Source of the DNA: Carettochelys insculpta
Taxonomy: Eukaryota > Chordata > Testudines > Carettochelyidae
Direction of reading: 5' to 3'
Length of the DNA: 64,000 bases
Assembly: GCF_033958435.1 (NCBI RefSeq)
Contig: NC_134137.1
Coordinates: forward strand, 172,745,501 to 172,809,500
The notes under the pieces were generated by a model that saw only the letters and a list, made by a program, of their open reading frames with translations, searched no databases and was not told where the DNA came from. Positions 1 to 13,800 of the stretch are shown here, piece after piece (position 1 is the first letter of the stretch; every line of letters starts with the position of its first letter). A program made the translations under genes and the position numbers.

Positions 1-8
1 GGCACAGG
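1..8 (+). CDS. WDR4: Possible 3' tail of the preceding WDR4 exon
   Basis: The window opens with GGCACAGG directly followed by GTGAGA, a strong splice donor. The first certain exon needs an upstream exon ending two bases into a codon; GG plus the next exon's A would make a glycine codon, preceded by Gly-Thr. The human protein has a variable, Gly/Glu-rich linker at this point, so the reading fits but cannot be proven from eight bases. Confidence 0.35.
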
Positions 9-280
9 GTGAGAGAATTTGTATCAATTCTTTACTCCTGTTTCAGAGAATACATTACTTCCTCTCATGTGGTGTCAAATAGAATAAAATGCATAAATTA
101 GGAGTGCATAATAATATGAGACAAGTGGCTTAATTTCTCATTGTGTTGTCCTCTTTTTTACTAACTTATGTATTTTTAGCTTTACTCTTGCTTGGAGGGT
201 ATGACAGTGGATAGTTAAAAGGAACATGGAAAGTTAACATTTCTATGTGATTTTTATTATCTAAACTTACAAGAATTTAA

Positions 281-282
<2 letters not shown>

Positions 283-313
<31 letters not shown>
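283..313 (+). repeat. (GT)n microsatellite
   Basis: An uninterrupted run of about 15 GT units lies in the intron before the first complete WDR4 exon. Confidence 0.95.
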
Positions 314-314
<1 letters not shown>

Positions 315-455
315 AGAAAGCTATCTTTTAGTTTTACTTTAAACACTGGACAGTACTTTATCCATAGTCAGTCTCTGTGTTTCCACTGGACACTTAGATT
401 TTGATTCTATATCCAGGGCTGTAAGCACAGATCTCAGCACACTTGTAATCAGATT

Positions 456-808
456 GGCTATGTCTACACTACAGCGATCTTTCAAAATAAATCCTTCTGC
501 AAGATCTCTTCCAAAAGAACTTATTTCAAAAGAGAGCATCCTCACACAAAAAAGCGGAACAAAAGAGTGATCTGCTCTTTTGAAAGACAGTGTCCATATA
601 GTCCCTGCTATTTCAAAAGAATAGGCCAGGGGTTGAAAAATCAGGGGCCATGAGGACTGCTTTTTCGAATAAAAGGGCCTGAGGAGCATCTACACGTCGT
701 CTTTAGAAAGAAGCATCATGTTCTTTTGATTTAATTTTGAAATAATGCTTTTTGTGTGTAAAAGCTCTCCTGGATATTTCAAAAGAGCTTGCTAGTGTAG
801 ACATGACC
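456..808. mobile_element. TIR element of the GGCTnnGTCTACAC superfamily
   Basis: The left end GGCTATGTCTACACTA is inverted at the right end as TAGTGTAGACATGACC. The flanking 3-mers are ATT and ATA, a near target duplication. The interior is AT-rich with several TTTCAAAAGA motifs in both orientations and has no coding capacity, so this is a nonautonomous (MITE-like) copy in a WDR4 intron. Confidence 0.7.
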
Positions 809-1662
809 ATATTGATGTCTTTCCTATAATTGATTTACGTTCTTTCCACAGTAGCGGGAGAGACAATCTTTCACAATAAGAAAGGCTAATAGTAAAGCTA
901 CAAAAACATACATGTATGCAGTAGGGTCTCAGCATTCACAAACTTAATGTTTGCAAACTCAATTAGTCTCAAGCGGCCGCTTCCCCACACACACAGACAC
1001 AGTAGGGTCTCAGCATTCACAAGGGTTCCATGCGTATGTACGCACGCGAATAGTACTTGAACTTCATATTCTGAAGCTAGGTTTGAAGTTGACTATACCC
1101 CTCTAGATATGGTTTTAATTATTTTCTTTTGAATAAGTGTAATTTACATCTAACATTGTAAATTTAGTTAGGGTAAAATTTTCTCTTTAAATTCAAAAGC
1201 ATGGTTCATACCAAATTTAGATAAATCCTCATATATAGGATTTAATTAATAATATTATGCCATTAAAAACATTGGATCACTTTTCAGATGTCCATTGATT
1301 TCATCAGAATGGCTGAAAGGATGTCAGAATCTGCTTTGGTAGATCTAGATGCAAGATCTTGCCTGTCACTTTTTGGAATTAATTTGTTTTACAATTAACT
1401 TTAATGGGATATGGATGCAGTCGTTTTAGGTGTGAAATGCATAATTGCTCACAAAACAAATCTTTACCATGCTTTTTTCTGCATTAATATTCACATTAAG
1501 CTAGTAATTTTCATCAGTGAAACATGATATATTTTTAAAATGTTACTTTGTACTGCTTGCTGGTGGCATTTTAATTACAAGTTTCTCTTATAAGCCATTT
1601 AAATAAATATGCTTAAAGTTGTCTGTTCACGAATAAACCATTTTCTCCTTTCTGTATTTTAG

Positions 1663-1809
1663 ACAGGATGGACAGCCAGCAGTTAAAGCAAGTGATTGTA
1701 TTCTTGCTTTTGCCTTCTCCTCATCAGGAAATTATTTTGCTTTGACTGATGACAATAAACGTCTGATTCTTTTTCGGACTAAGCCTTGCTGGGAATGCCT
1801 TAGTGTCAG
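1663..1809 (+). CDS. WDR4: WDR4 coding exon (first complete one in window)
   Basis: The acceptor is TATTTTAG and the donor GTAGGG. It encodes the segment from [10 protein letters not shown] to ECLSV. The first base completes a codon from upstream; the last two (AG) continue into the next exon. The stretch KPCWECL carries one more residue than human KPWQCL. Confidence 0.93.
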
Positions 1810-4800
1810 GTAGGGACACAGGATAATGAGTGTTGATGTATAATAAATTAGAGTAATTGCTGATATTTACAGTTTTAAAATGGCAGGATTTGGGACACAG
1901 GTGTTTATTACTACTGGCTTCTGTCTCTTACCTCGAACTTGCTTGAGTGAATTTATTTTTAGTGGAAGGGAGGATCAATCTTAAGAGGTTAATCTAGAAG
2001 TTATGTTTGTACTTTACAAGCTTCTTTCAAAATTTTCAATTTTACTTCATTTTGATTCACATCCTTTCTTTCCTGCAGAAACCCATTTAGATGTTAAGCA
2101 AACTATCATTGGAAAGTCAAGTTTTTGGCCAAGGATGTAGGGGAACAATATCTATTTACTTATTACAAAAATTATCTTTTGGATATTTATAAACAGCACC
2201 CTCTCTGCTCTGTGTGAACACTAACACTTAAAGAACCACACATCTATTAATGAACACCATTGCCAACATAATCCAAGATAGTTTTGTGGGAGAGAAGATC
2301 TTGGAACAACCTCCATCAGTTCCCTAAAAATCTGTCTTTACATACAAGTCCGGCATTACATTAGCTCTATTCTCCAATCCCCTGACCCCCTTTGAAAGAA
2401 GTACAATCTCTTGCTTGTCCACTAGAGGTCCTCGTGTAATAAATCTATCTGCTGCTTGTGATAGTTTGTGATACACCCAGGGCTTTTCAAAAGCAAAGTT
2501 GTGTCAAATGAAGTTTCCACTTATATTGATTGCTGAAGATACTTGTCCCATCTACAGGGTGTACTTCCGTCTTCTGGCACCCCCAGGACCTGAGTGGTCT
2601 TGAATGAGAGGATTTGCCAGACAAGCGGATGTCAGGCCCCTAGGCTGTCTGGACAGGGTCCCCACTCCTGCTGGGCTCCCCCACCCTGGCCAGTTTCCCC
2701 ACTGCTGCGGGGCTGCTGGTGGAGCTCCATGCATCAGCTGATGCCCCTCTGTGGGGCTCCTGACTGGGGCTGGGCTCCACACAGTAAGACCCCCCAACCC
2801 CAGCCAGGTTCCCAGTAGTTTGGTTCCCCAACCTGGCTCCCTGCCCTGGGGCTCCCAGAGTGAGCAGCCAGTGGGGATCGCTGCCACTAGCAGGGCTCTG
2901 CTGTGCCCTGCACACCAGGAGCTCTGTGGTCCAGATGCTCTCTCCTCCAGCAGCATCCGTTGTCCTGCTGGACAAGGGATTTTGCAGGACAAGAGAGTTT
3001 CGACCTATACAAAGATGAATTGTATTATAGTATTGTATTCCTCTCTCCCCCTATCATTTCTGCCTGTGACTTAGATGATGGACTTATAGTGTCTCGCCCA
3101 GTGGCACACAGGAAGCCTTTGGCAGATCTAGAAATAGAAAAGAACGCCCATTTTATTGCTTTAACTCAAGGTCATTCTCCTTTTCCTGTGATTAGTGTTG
3201 AACATAGCCTCATAAATGAAACAAACATCCACATGCACAAAACCAAACTTAAGACTGCATTGAAGTACTTTCAAGGACTACCTCTGCCCTTGAGTCCCCT
3301 GCCATTGTGTGACCTTTAGTTCCCCAGGAGCCCAACTTGTTGTCATCCAACAAACCCATTTTCCCATTTTAAAGTGTTTGTTGCCTCTTGCTGTACTGGT
3401 GACCTCTACAAAGAGAAGGAGAAATGACATAATTCCTCGGTGCAATCAAGTGCACAGGTAATCTCATGGTGCTCTAATCTCTTTTGGTCAGGCTGGCAAA
3501 AAGTAAATTTAACGATTGAGATAAGTGGTAACTTGGTGGAGCCCATCATCGCTCTCTGATCAGTCCTCCTTTGGCTGTGGGAAAAATTATGGTCACAGAA
3601 GCCTAATTAGCAGCTCAGCATATGTCTGCAATTGAAAACCCTGTGCTAACTGACTCAGCCTCAAGGGGCTTTGGGCTAAGGTTCTGTTACGTTGTGGAGT
3701 AAACAGTTGGGCTCCGCCTGCAGCCTGAGCTCTGGGTCCCTCCAAGTTAACAAGGTCTAGCGTCCAGGCTTCAACCTGAGTCCAAACCTCTATGCTGCAA
3801 TTAAACAGCCCCTTAGCCTGAGCTCTGTGAGCCCAAGTCAGCTGGCATGGGCCACCCATGAGTTCTTAACTGTAGTGCAAGCAAACCTTCAGAACGTGTG
3901 ACCCTATGGCTGGCACAGTTTAAATTATATTTTTCTTCATGAATTTTGTTCAGTCTCACCATAGAGTCTGCTTGTCTCTTGTCATTATTTTGGATGAATT
4001 TCTGCCGAGAGCTAGGCTCGTAGATTTTGTGGGGCTCTGGGGTAGGGCTTGAGGGGAGTGAGGTGAATGTCTCTTTTTTCCCCTGCTTCTCAGTTGGGGG
4101 CCACCTCTGTGGGGGCATTTAGGTGTTTTTTCCATCTCTATGACAGGTGGTAGCTATGTCAGGGGGAGAAACTCTCCTGCTGATATAGCACTGTCTGTAT
4201 GGAAGTTAGGTCAGTATAACTACATCGCTCCATGATGTGGATTTCTCACACATCTGTGCAGTGTAGTTATACAAATATAGGTCAGCCATGTAGACCAGGC
4301 CTCAGTCAGATGTCTTTGCTGGGGGGATCTGCAGTACAGTAGACCCCCGTCTTACACAACCCCACGTTAAGTCAAAATTCATGCAACTCAGGGAGCCAGG
4401 AAACTGACCAGCGCAGCAGAGCTGGTCAATTTCCTGTCTCCCATGAGTGAGGGGGCAGCCAAGAGCCTGGCTCTGGGATGCTTGCTGCTCACAGGTAGGG
4501 AAAACTGACTGGTGCTAATGTGCTGGTCAGTTTCCCTGCTCCTGTCAGGGGCGGCAGCCTAACTCTTAGCTCTGCCACCCCTCTCCTGTAAAGGGCAGCA
4601 GTCTGACTCTTGGCTGCTTCCCCTGACAGGAGTGGGTGAAGCTGTGCCTCTGACAGGGTTCCCTGCTCATGTCAGGGGCGGCACTGTCAGTGGTGGCAGC
4701 CGAGAGTCAGGCTTTCAGCTGCTGCCCCTGACTGGATTAGGGAAACCTTGTGGCAGCCTGACTTTCCACTCCCCTCCACTTGCAGAGACAGGAAACTCAC

Positions 4801-7800
4801 CAGGGCAGCAAAGCTCATCAGTTTCCCCGTTCCTGTTGGGGTGGCAGCCTCTCCTGTCAGGGGCAGCATCTCAGCTATCTCCACTGACAGGAGCAAGGAA
4901 ACCTCTCCTGTCAGTGGTGACTGAGTCAGCTGCCGCCCCTGACAGGAGCCAGGAAACTGACCAGCACAGCAGTGCTGGTCAGTTTCCCTGGTCCTCTGAG
5001 TGGCAGGGAGCTGGTGCCAGGCCATGTTAACCCGAGATACATGCAACTCAAGTGCCTTATCTCAGGGGTCTACTGTATACTAGAGCCCAGAACTTTGATT
5101 TGGAAAGAGGAGGGACTTGGGCTTCTGCCCAGAAACAAGTAAAGCTAGTGGCCTAAGACTTGGGGGGTGGAATTTCTGGAGCAGAATGCAGAGAGGGACT
5201 GTTACCTTGAAACTGATGCGGTGACAGTGTGTGTGATCTATGGCAATGTGAACTGGCGAGAGTCACAAAACAAGTATTACAGGAAACGAATAGTGAAAAA
5301 AGTGACAAGAAAGAGTTGTGTACAGCTGCAGAAAGATCAGGTTCTGAGAAAGTGTGTATAGCAGGAGCTGACTTTTTTGGTCAGAAGAAATCTGAGTAGG
5401 TGGCCATGCTTATGATTCAGGAAGAAGAGGTACCTGCCCTAAACAGGGACTCAATGGCCGTGTCAGAATCTCTAATTAGAGTATCTCTAATTGTGTCCCC
5501 CTTTTCTTCCCCCTTTCAGGTCTGTTGTTAGAAGATGCACGTCTCTGATTATTACAGCTGCAGAGGATAAGATTCTGGTTGCAGACAAGTCTGGTGATGT
5601 CTTTTCTTATTCGATAACAGAACCACAAAAAGCCGGAAAGGTTGAGCTTGGGCACCTATCCCTGCTCTTGGATGTGGTATGTATGTTTATGAATGAAGCT
5701 TCCCTGTAAACTTTCCCCATCCACTTAAAGAAGATTTTTAACATTATGTTATTCCTAAGCCCAGTTCATATGACTTTCAAAAAATCCCCTCTAGTTGCTT
5801 TAGATAAGATAGACTAAAGATCAGCCTCTCTTCCCTTCTGAGGCCTTATAAGAACAAAAATGCAAGAGGCAGGGAGAACAGTTTGCAGAGGGGATGCAGT
5901 GAATAGATCTTCTCATAGCATAACTTTTAAGAGCTGTTTTTTTTTTAATTAATCATAAAACTTAGAGATGAAATTTGTTTATGAGCTCATCCTGTCTGAC
6001 CTGTCAATATGGCAGTACAATATTTTAGTGCTTTGTCCATTTTTAAATACAATGCTTTCATTGTGTTCCTTTTGCAAGTTATTGGCTTTGATAAAGTCAA
6101 CAGTATTCCTGCCTTCTGCTACTAATTCTTTATTTGTTATGAAAAAGGCGTGGCGCTTTCATTCTAAACATAAATTGTGGCTTATTGCTTGCATGGCACA
6201 TTCGAAATCATGAACTGGCATATTTGGATTTATTGTTTAATCACTTGTTTGAAAGCAGTGCATCAATGGATATCCAGAGCTATTTGGGCTTGTTTTGCAT
6301 CAACAGGCACTGAGTCCTGATGACCAGTATATCCTAACTGCGGACAGAGATGAAAAGATTCGAGTCAGTTTGACTAGAGCACCGCATAACATCGTATCTT
6401 TCTGCCTTGGTCACAGAGAGTAAGTTTGCAGACCTGTTTAGCGGCTGGCCAGAGAGAGTTGTTCCTGTTCGTGGAGCAAAATCTACATTCTGGGTGAAAG
6501 AAACTGCCTACATTGTGGTGCTTTAGTTCAGGGTGTAGCTTAGCCTGCAGCAAAGGACACCTTTGTGTCCTGTGATTGTGCAGCATCTGGCACAATGGGG
6601 CCATGACTAGGGCTCTTAAGGAGCTACACATAATAAATAACTAAATCAATATGTGAGCCAGAATATAGGGGAGCTCACTGTAGGGAGAAGAGGATATGAG
6701 CAGAGCTTAAAGCAAGGGAGATCATGGGGAAAGCTCAAAGGAAAGGAGATTACAGGGAGCAGAGAGCTCCCTCTCCCTAATTTCAAACAGAAAGAGAGTG
6801 CCCTTTTCATTCCCTGCTCTCTTCTTTGGGTGTTGAGGTTAGAGGCTTGCAAGTCATGGATAGCTAAAGAGGAGAGCAGTAGAAGGAAATGGTGCATAGT
6901 TGGAGAGAATGGAAAAGCTCCATGCCTTTCTGTTCATTGGTATCGCAACAGTAGCATTAGTTAGGGCAGGGGCCTGCAACCGAAATAGCGAGAAGAGCCA
7001 TTTTTTCAAATTCAGGTACAAAAGCAATCCTTCAAGAGTTGCAATGCATGTGAATACGAGACAGTCCTTAATGAATAACAGCAAACCGTACTTTTTGTCA
7101 CCCCTGTTTTAAGAACAGTGCAGATACAATGATTTGTAGCAGTTAGAAAGTTGTTACCCCATCTCCAGGCTTTACCCACCTCAACCCCCAAACCTGCCCC
7201 CCATCCCCAGGTTTAACTCCTTCAAACCATGCCCCCCACCCCGGGTTTAACCTCTCTCAGCTCCAAGCCTGCCTCAGCTGACAAGCTCCATATGTTGCTG
7301 CTCGTCTCCACTGCCATCTCCTTCTCAGCGTGGCTCCGATAGGGGCAGGCTGAGCTGGCCCTCCCACCAGCTCTCCTACAGGCTGACTCTCTCCATGTGG
7401 AGCACGTGCCTGCCCTGCCAGCTTCCCCCCCGCTGTGGCTGACTGCTCAGGGGCTCCTGAGGCTGCTGCCACGTAAACAAAAAAACTAAATTTCGTTTTA
7501 ACTGCAGGCTTTGTTTAAGCGGCAGTAGCCTCCAGATCTGCAAGAGGAGTCGGGTGGCAGCACTCAGAGCTGCAAATGGCTCCTTAAAGAGCCGCATGCG
7601 GCTCCAGAGTTGCAGGTTGCCGATCCCTGAGCTATGGGAAAAGAGTACCCTAATTGGAAATCACCTATCATCTCTGGCTCAGAAGAGGGTTTTTCTGCCC
7701 TGCCCCAGCATCCCCTCTTCAATCAGGAGGGAGGACAAGTATCTGACACATTTTATGGAAATCTTCTGAAATGCAGGAAATAGCATTGGTGTTTCAAAGC

Positions 7801-10800
7801 TGCCTGTAGGGGGCACTGCCTTTCCATTTAGCTTGGTTTTGATATTAGTATGCGTTCGTCCTCATAGTCAGAGGTTGTTCGTTATTCTAGCCTTAGAGGC
7901 ATATCACGAAGAGCACCAGTGAAATGCCCCTGCCTAGGGTTGCACATTGCTGTACACAAACATGTTTCTGTTTTTCTGGCTGTGGCGCTACTTGGGGACA
8001 CACATGATCTTTCGGATCTATTTCTTCACTTGTTCCTATTCACCTGCAGTTGAGCGTATCAACGCATGTCATTGGGAACAGGACTTAGAAAGAGAGTCAG
8101 GGGAGTGGTGCTGTATTGGATATGTTGTACACACCTTCGCCCAGTCTAATTTAACTACTGAAAAGTTTTAACAAAGTGCTAAGAACACTGTTAAATAAGA
8201 TATTCAATATCTTATCAATACTAATATTAATTAATATAACTTTTGACTGCCAGCAATTATTTGCATACATTTTAGACATCCTCTAAAAGCTGCATACTTT
8301 TTAGATTGGCAAAGCTCTAAATAGCCTTTGAACTCAAGGCTTCTGTTGTGTATTTACATTGCTGTGTTTGATCTCTGCTTATTGCATTAACAGTTGTATC
8401 TATAATGAACAGAGAGTTTTGATGTTCAAGAAAAACATTGGCTATAAGTGGGGGCTATTGTGCCTGGACAAACCACTCGTTAACAATTCCACAATAAAAT
8501 GGCACTTAATACAACTGGCACAAACACTTTTAAAAATTCATTTTTAATTATGATAGTAACTCATTTGGGGACTCAGTGCATTTATAATTTTACTGGCTTG
8601 TTTCTCATTTGAGTTCTCCTGTTTTTGGAGGGCATGTATTTTAATTTAAATTTATTTTTATAATTGAAATTGCAGCATTACATCTCCATGCACCTGCCGT
8701 GACTGCTTCGTAATCAGCAAAATTCACTTGATATTTTAATTGGCTTTAAATTGTTCCTTTTCAGAAGAAAGAATCCTCCTTTTAAACAAACCAAAACCAA
8801 AATTCAAACGTGTGTTCTAACCTTTGCAGTGCATTGATGGCAGCATTTTATGTTAGTGCACATGTCCCCTGGGTTGGTGTGGAACTTTTGAAGTTCTTGT
8901 TCTTTTAAAAGAACCCTGAGGCTATCGTGGTGGAAGTTGCAGTATTATACGCTCCTTGACATTATTGCAGTTCCCAGCTGGATGCAGCTTATCCTAGAAA
9001 GGAAAGTGAAGGAATAATGAAATGTTGCCCTAAAACTGAGTTCAGCTTGAACCTCTCTAATCTGGCACCCTTGGGACCTGATTGGTGCTGGACAAGAGAA
9101 TTTGCCAGACCAGGTGAGGTCAATATTGTCTAGCAGCATTACCAACACTTCTGCTGCTTACTGTGCTCTTAGAAGACACGTAGGGGTAAGTTACAGCTAC
9201 ATAACAGCACAGAACACTGAGAACCAGGACTGGTGGCTGTAAACAAACTTGGCCACATCCATAAGTGGTCATTCAGCTAACTAAAATCATGCCGGATTGT
9301 GTGTGTTGCCAGATGAGTGTTCTAGATTAGAGAGGTTCATCCTATAGTTGGTGCCTTAGGTGGCCCCCAGATGCTGCGGGGGAGCTGTCATGCACTGATA
9401 CTATATCATCACTAATTAAAACAAACTCTACGCTGATGTATTTGAGGGATTTTTAAATTTTATGTTGATAATTGATCCATGAGTGAGATACAGATCCATT
9501 TGTAAATCCAATTCTGTGTGCACATTCTAATGTAAGTGACTAAACATTCATACAAACAACACTGTCTTCCCTAGTCAGAACGTGATCATCAGTAGCATTC
9601 CTATAATACAAGAACGTAAGCACTTCCTGTGTTACAGTAAGGAGTACGCGAACCCAGAGTGTGCGACTCCGCTCTTATGTCACTGACCCTGATTCCTACA
9701 GTAAACCCTGGAAATGTGCCATTTCCAGTTGCGCTTAACTTGCTCCCCACTGGCCCTGGCTCAACCCCCGCCCCCCAGCTCCGCACAGCCCTGGCTCTCC
9801 CCCTCCCCTTCAGCTCCCCTCACCATCCGCGTGTACCTCCTGCTCACCCGCCTCACCCCAGCTTCTGGCTCTAGCTTACCACCCCTCACGCGTGGCTTTG
9901 GCTCAATACCCCGCTCTGTTTCAGACCCCTCACGCACAGCCCCAGTTCAATCCTCCCACCCCAGTTTGAACCCCCAACGTGCAGCACTGGTTCAGGGCCC
10001 CACCATTCTCGTGCAAGGCTTTGATTCAACACCCCACCCTGGTTCAAACCGCTCCCGTACACAGCTCCAGTTCAAACCCCCCGCATGCGGCCCTGGTTCA
10101 AACTGCCTGCAGCCTGGCTCACCACTTGAACAGGGCTCTGGCTCACCACCCCCACGCACAGCTCCAGTTCAACTCCATCCCTCACCCCCCTGCAGCTCTA
10201 ATCCCCCCAAGGCTTAGCCCCCTGCCCACCTCCCACGGCCCCAACCCACTGCCAGGCTTAACTCTCCCCAGCTGCCCCCACTACCCCAAGACTTACCTTT
10301 CTGCTGCTTCCCCAGCTGCGGAACATGTGTTCCCCCAGGGAAAAAGCCGGACCCCCACTTACGCGAAATCCGGGTTACGTGAGGGAGCATGGAACGGAAC
10401 CCTCGCGTAACTCGAGGGTCTACTCTATGTGGAATATCTTTCCAGGACTAATAGATAGTGACGTTGTCTGCCAGTTAGTTTGAAGTGATAAGCTACTGTT
10501 TTTCTGTAACTTATGTCTTTCTGTTGCCTTCTGAAAGTGTATGTAGTAGATGACAGTATAACCTTAAAAGATGCTCTTACTATTATTTTGGTATTTTGTT
10601 TACACTCATGCTATGTAAATGTTGAACTGTTACCATCTTTCCCTTTAGGTTTGTAAGCAGAATATTTGTAATACCAAACTATCCAGATCTTATGCTATCA
10701 GCTTCTGGGGTATGTATTTTAATCCGCTGAAAAAAGTGTCTCTCTTGTGAGTCAGATTTCACAGTTTTCTGCTTGTTTCTGTAGAGGTGGAAGGCTTGCA

Positions 10801-13800
10801 CTTGAATTCCACTCCTACTGACATTCTACTCTGAGTTTTCTATTGTTTAGCCATGCCAGTTGCTTATTAGGGAAAATATTTAGTTCTTAGTCCACAGATA
10901 AGGACTGAAATTGACATTTCTATAAATAATGGAAGCACTTTCACCATATTTTTTTTTTGGTTTAACATGACCTCTACTAACTCGTAGAAATCTCTGGAAT
11001 GCTCTGCAAGTTACTGAACGCTGCTCACAGTGTAGTGCTCTAAAATGTAGTGTAGTGCTGATCTCAGTGTAGTACTGAAGTTTGGGATGGAGGAAATATT
11101 GATCTATATGTAGTTGTTTGCAGTTATGGTTAGATGGCTCTTTATTAAGTGTTCCTGTCTCATAAGATGTATAGGGAATGCGTTTGAAGATGAGCACAGA
11201 GTATGCTGAAATGCTAAATGGCCATGTATAGAAGGTCCACTAGAACATGTTGAGCCTGTTTTGAAGTTGAATGTTAATTTATGGCTGCATGCATCTTAAA
11301 TTTTGATTTTAAAATTTAATTACTGTACTTTTGTCTTGCCAACGGTCTCCACTTTTAGGTTGACGCTTCTTTGTTTTCTGTCCACTTCTGATTCCTTCCT
11401 TCCTTCTAAAGATACCTAACAAATAGCTGTACTGTATTTGTGTGTCCCTCATTCTTCACACCTCAGGATTCTTTGTTACAAGGCTTCTTTCCACGAGGAT
11501 ATGGGGTCAGCTAAATCCGTGCACTCTTTTTTTCTAGTTCCTTGGGATGTGGAGATCACATAGCTCTCACCCATCATCTCTTCAGGATAAACTGATGCTT
11601 TAGAGCACTGACAAATTAATTCAAAAGGAATTATTGAGATAGATTAAACATTGGGTGGAGCAGCCGTGACCGCCAATGTCCCTCTGTCAGTTAATAAGCA
11701 CCAGAATCCCACATATTTTTCTTTAGTTCATTTAAGATGAACTAATGTGTTTTAAGTCTTAATAAATCCTTTCCTCCATGCAACACCGTCTGAGCTGTAT
11801 GACATATGGTTGTAGGTAAAGCAAGAGTTGTTTAATCAGCAGAACTACATGGCAATTCCAGACCCTGAAAGAATGAGCAATTGGAGGTAATCTCAAATGA
11901 TCTCGAAGGGAGGAAACAATATTCTGTAATGTGTATTCAGCAAGGGAGAGAAATTCTCATTTAATTTTGTTATCCTTGCGATTGAACTCTGGTATAACTG
12001 ATACTAATGAAACTGCACAGCTGGGCAGAACACACTCTAGAATGGAAGTCTGCAATGTTGCGATAACTGTTCTATCTTTTTTGATTTGATTTCTTCCTAT
12101 TGTATGCCCAAAGGGCTTTTATTTTGTTCTCACATGGTACCTCCCTGAGCGTTCGTCTACACTTACTTGGAGGTTGGTCAGGTTCGATCTTCCACCCTTC
12201 CTTAAGATCTTTTGTAGTTTGATTTCGCACACCTAATGAGGAGGTGTAAAATCAAACCATCAGAGGTCAACAGTCGACCCCTGTACTCTTCATGCTTAGA
12301 AGGCATAAGGGAGGTCAGTAGGAGAGTTTTTCCTGTCATCCTCCCTCCGTGAGGACAGCCAGATAAATTGATCATTGCCATGCAGTTGCCATAGATGGAA
12401 AGGTGTATCTAAGATCAACTTTAAGGTCCAGCGTAGACTTGCCCTGAGCAATTTCACTGATTGCTCTGTCCATGGCTTTAGTAGTCTCAGAGAGCTTCAG
12501 TGGTATTTCCTAGGACAGAGTTTAGTCTCAGAGGTAACCAAATTAAATGAGGTTTTTCTCCCTCACTGTTTCGTACAAGGGTAGGTGGGTGAAAGAACTA
12601 CTAAAGAGGAGCATCATTAAGATGCTGTGTGCATAGCAAATTTACTGTTATCCTATTTACAAGACTCTCAAAATCCACTCACCCAGCAACTTAATTTCCA
12701 CTACAAAGGAAAAATAATTTTGTGTGATTGAATAAGTTGAGCCAAATTATGTATTCTTTAAAGTGCCTTATCTGCAATTTGAGAACATTTAAACCAGTTT
12801 TTGAGAGTTTAGAATCTCTTCCATGAAGCATCCTAAGGGGAAGTATGATTCAGCTCGCTTCTGAAGACTGCAACTGGTGTCTGTGTGCCAGGGTTTGTTT
12901 TAATAATCAACTTGTCCATTGAACTTTTTCAGGATTGTACTTTAAGGCTTTGGGAATACAGAAGTGGAAAAGAAGTACAGTGCTGTTATCTAAACAGTTT
13001 GAATAAGACCGAGGCAACCAAACATGACAAGGTATGGATGTGTGATGAGTTGTACCTGTTATACATTCATTGTACTGCTGAACCCTGTGGTTTAAAAACA
13101 TGTTCTCTTACTATTTTAGTATTAAAACCAGCTCCTCTTTATGGTGGTGGGTAGGAGACCCCATGAAAATTCTAACACCACAGTTTTTAGAATGGGATTT
13201 TCAGTGCTGAAGTGATTTGAAAACATAAATCCCACTGAGACTGAACAGAATTTGTACTCATGAGTCATAAGGGGCTGGTCCATGCATCAACTGAGTGCTT
13301 AATATGCAGCCTTCTAGTTTGCTGTGCACTAGCTGTCTGTATGAAGCCTGCCACTGTGCACGAAAAGTTTCGTAGTGCACTTTGACTGGCAAAGGCAAAC
13401 TACAGTTCGAAGTGCACTGCACAACTTAGTAGGGTTTGTGCAACTGGTTAACATGCCGCAGGCAAGAACGCCCGCTTTCTGGGCACTAAATTGCTGTGTG
13501 GACCAGCTTGGAGGCACTTCTGAAAATGCCACCCTGCATTTAAAAAGAACTTTGTGTAGTTCTCCCATACTTGGAGTTAGAAAGTAAAATGAAGCTTTTA
13601 ATTTGTCTGTTGTATGCAAAGCTTGCCCTTAAACCCAAAATTATTAAACAGAAACATCTGGGCTGTGTCTATACTACCTCCCTACTTCAAAGGGAGGATG
13701 GTAAGTAGGGTGTAGGGAGTTTATTAATGAAGTGCTGTGCTGCATACGCAGCACTTCCTTAAGCAAATTCCCCCTCGCGGCAACCCTGAAGTGTTAAACT

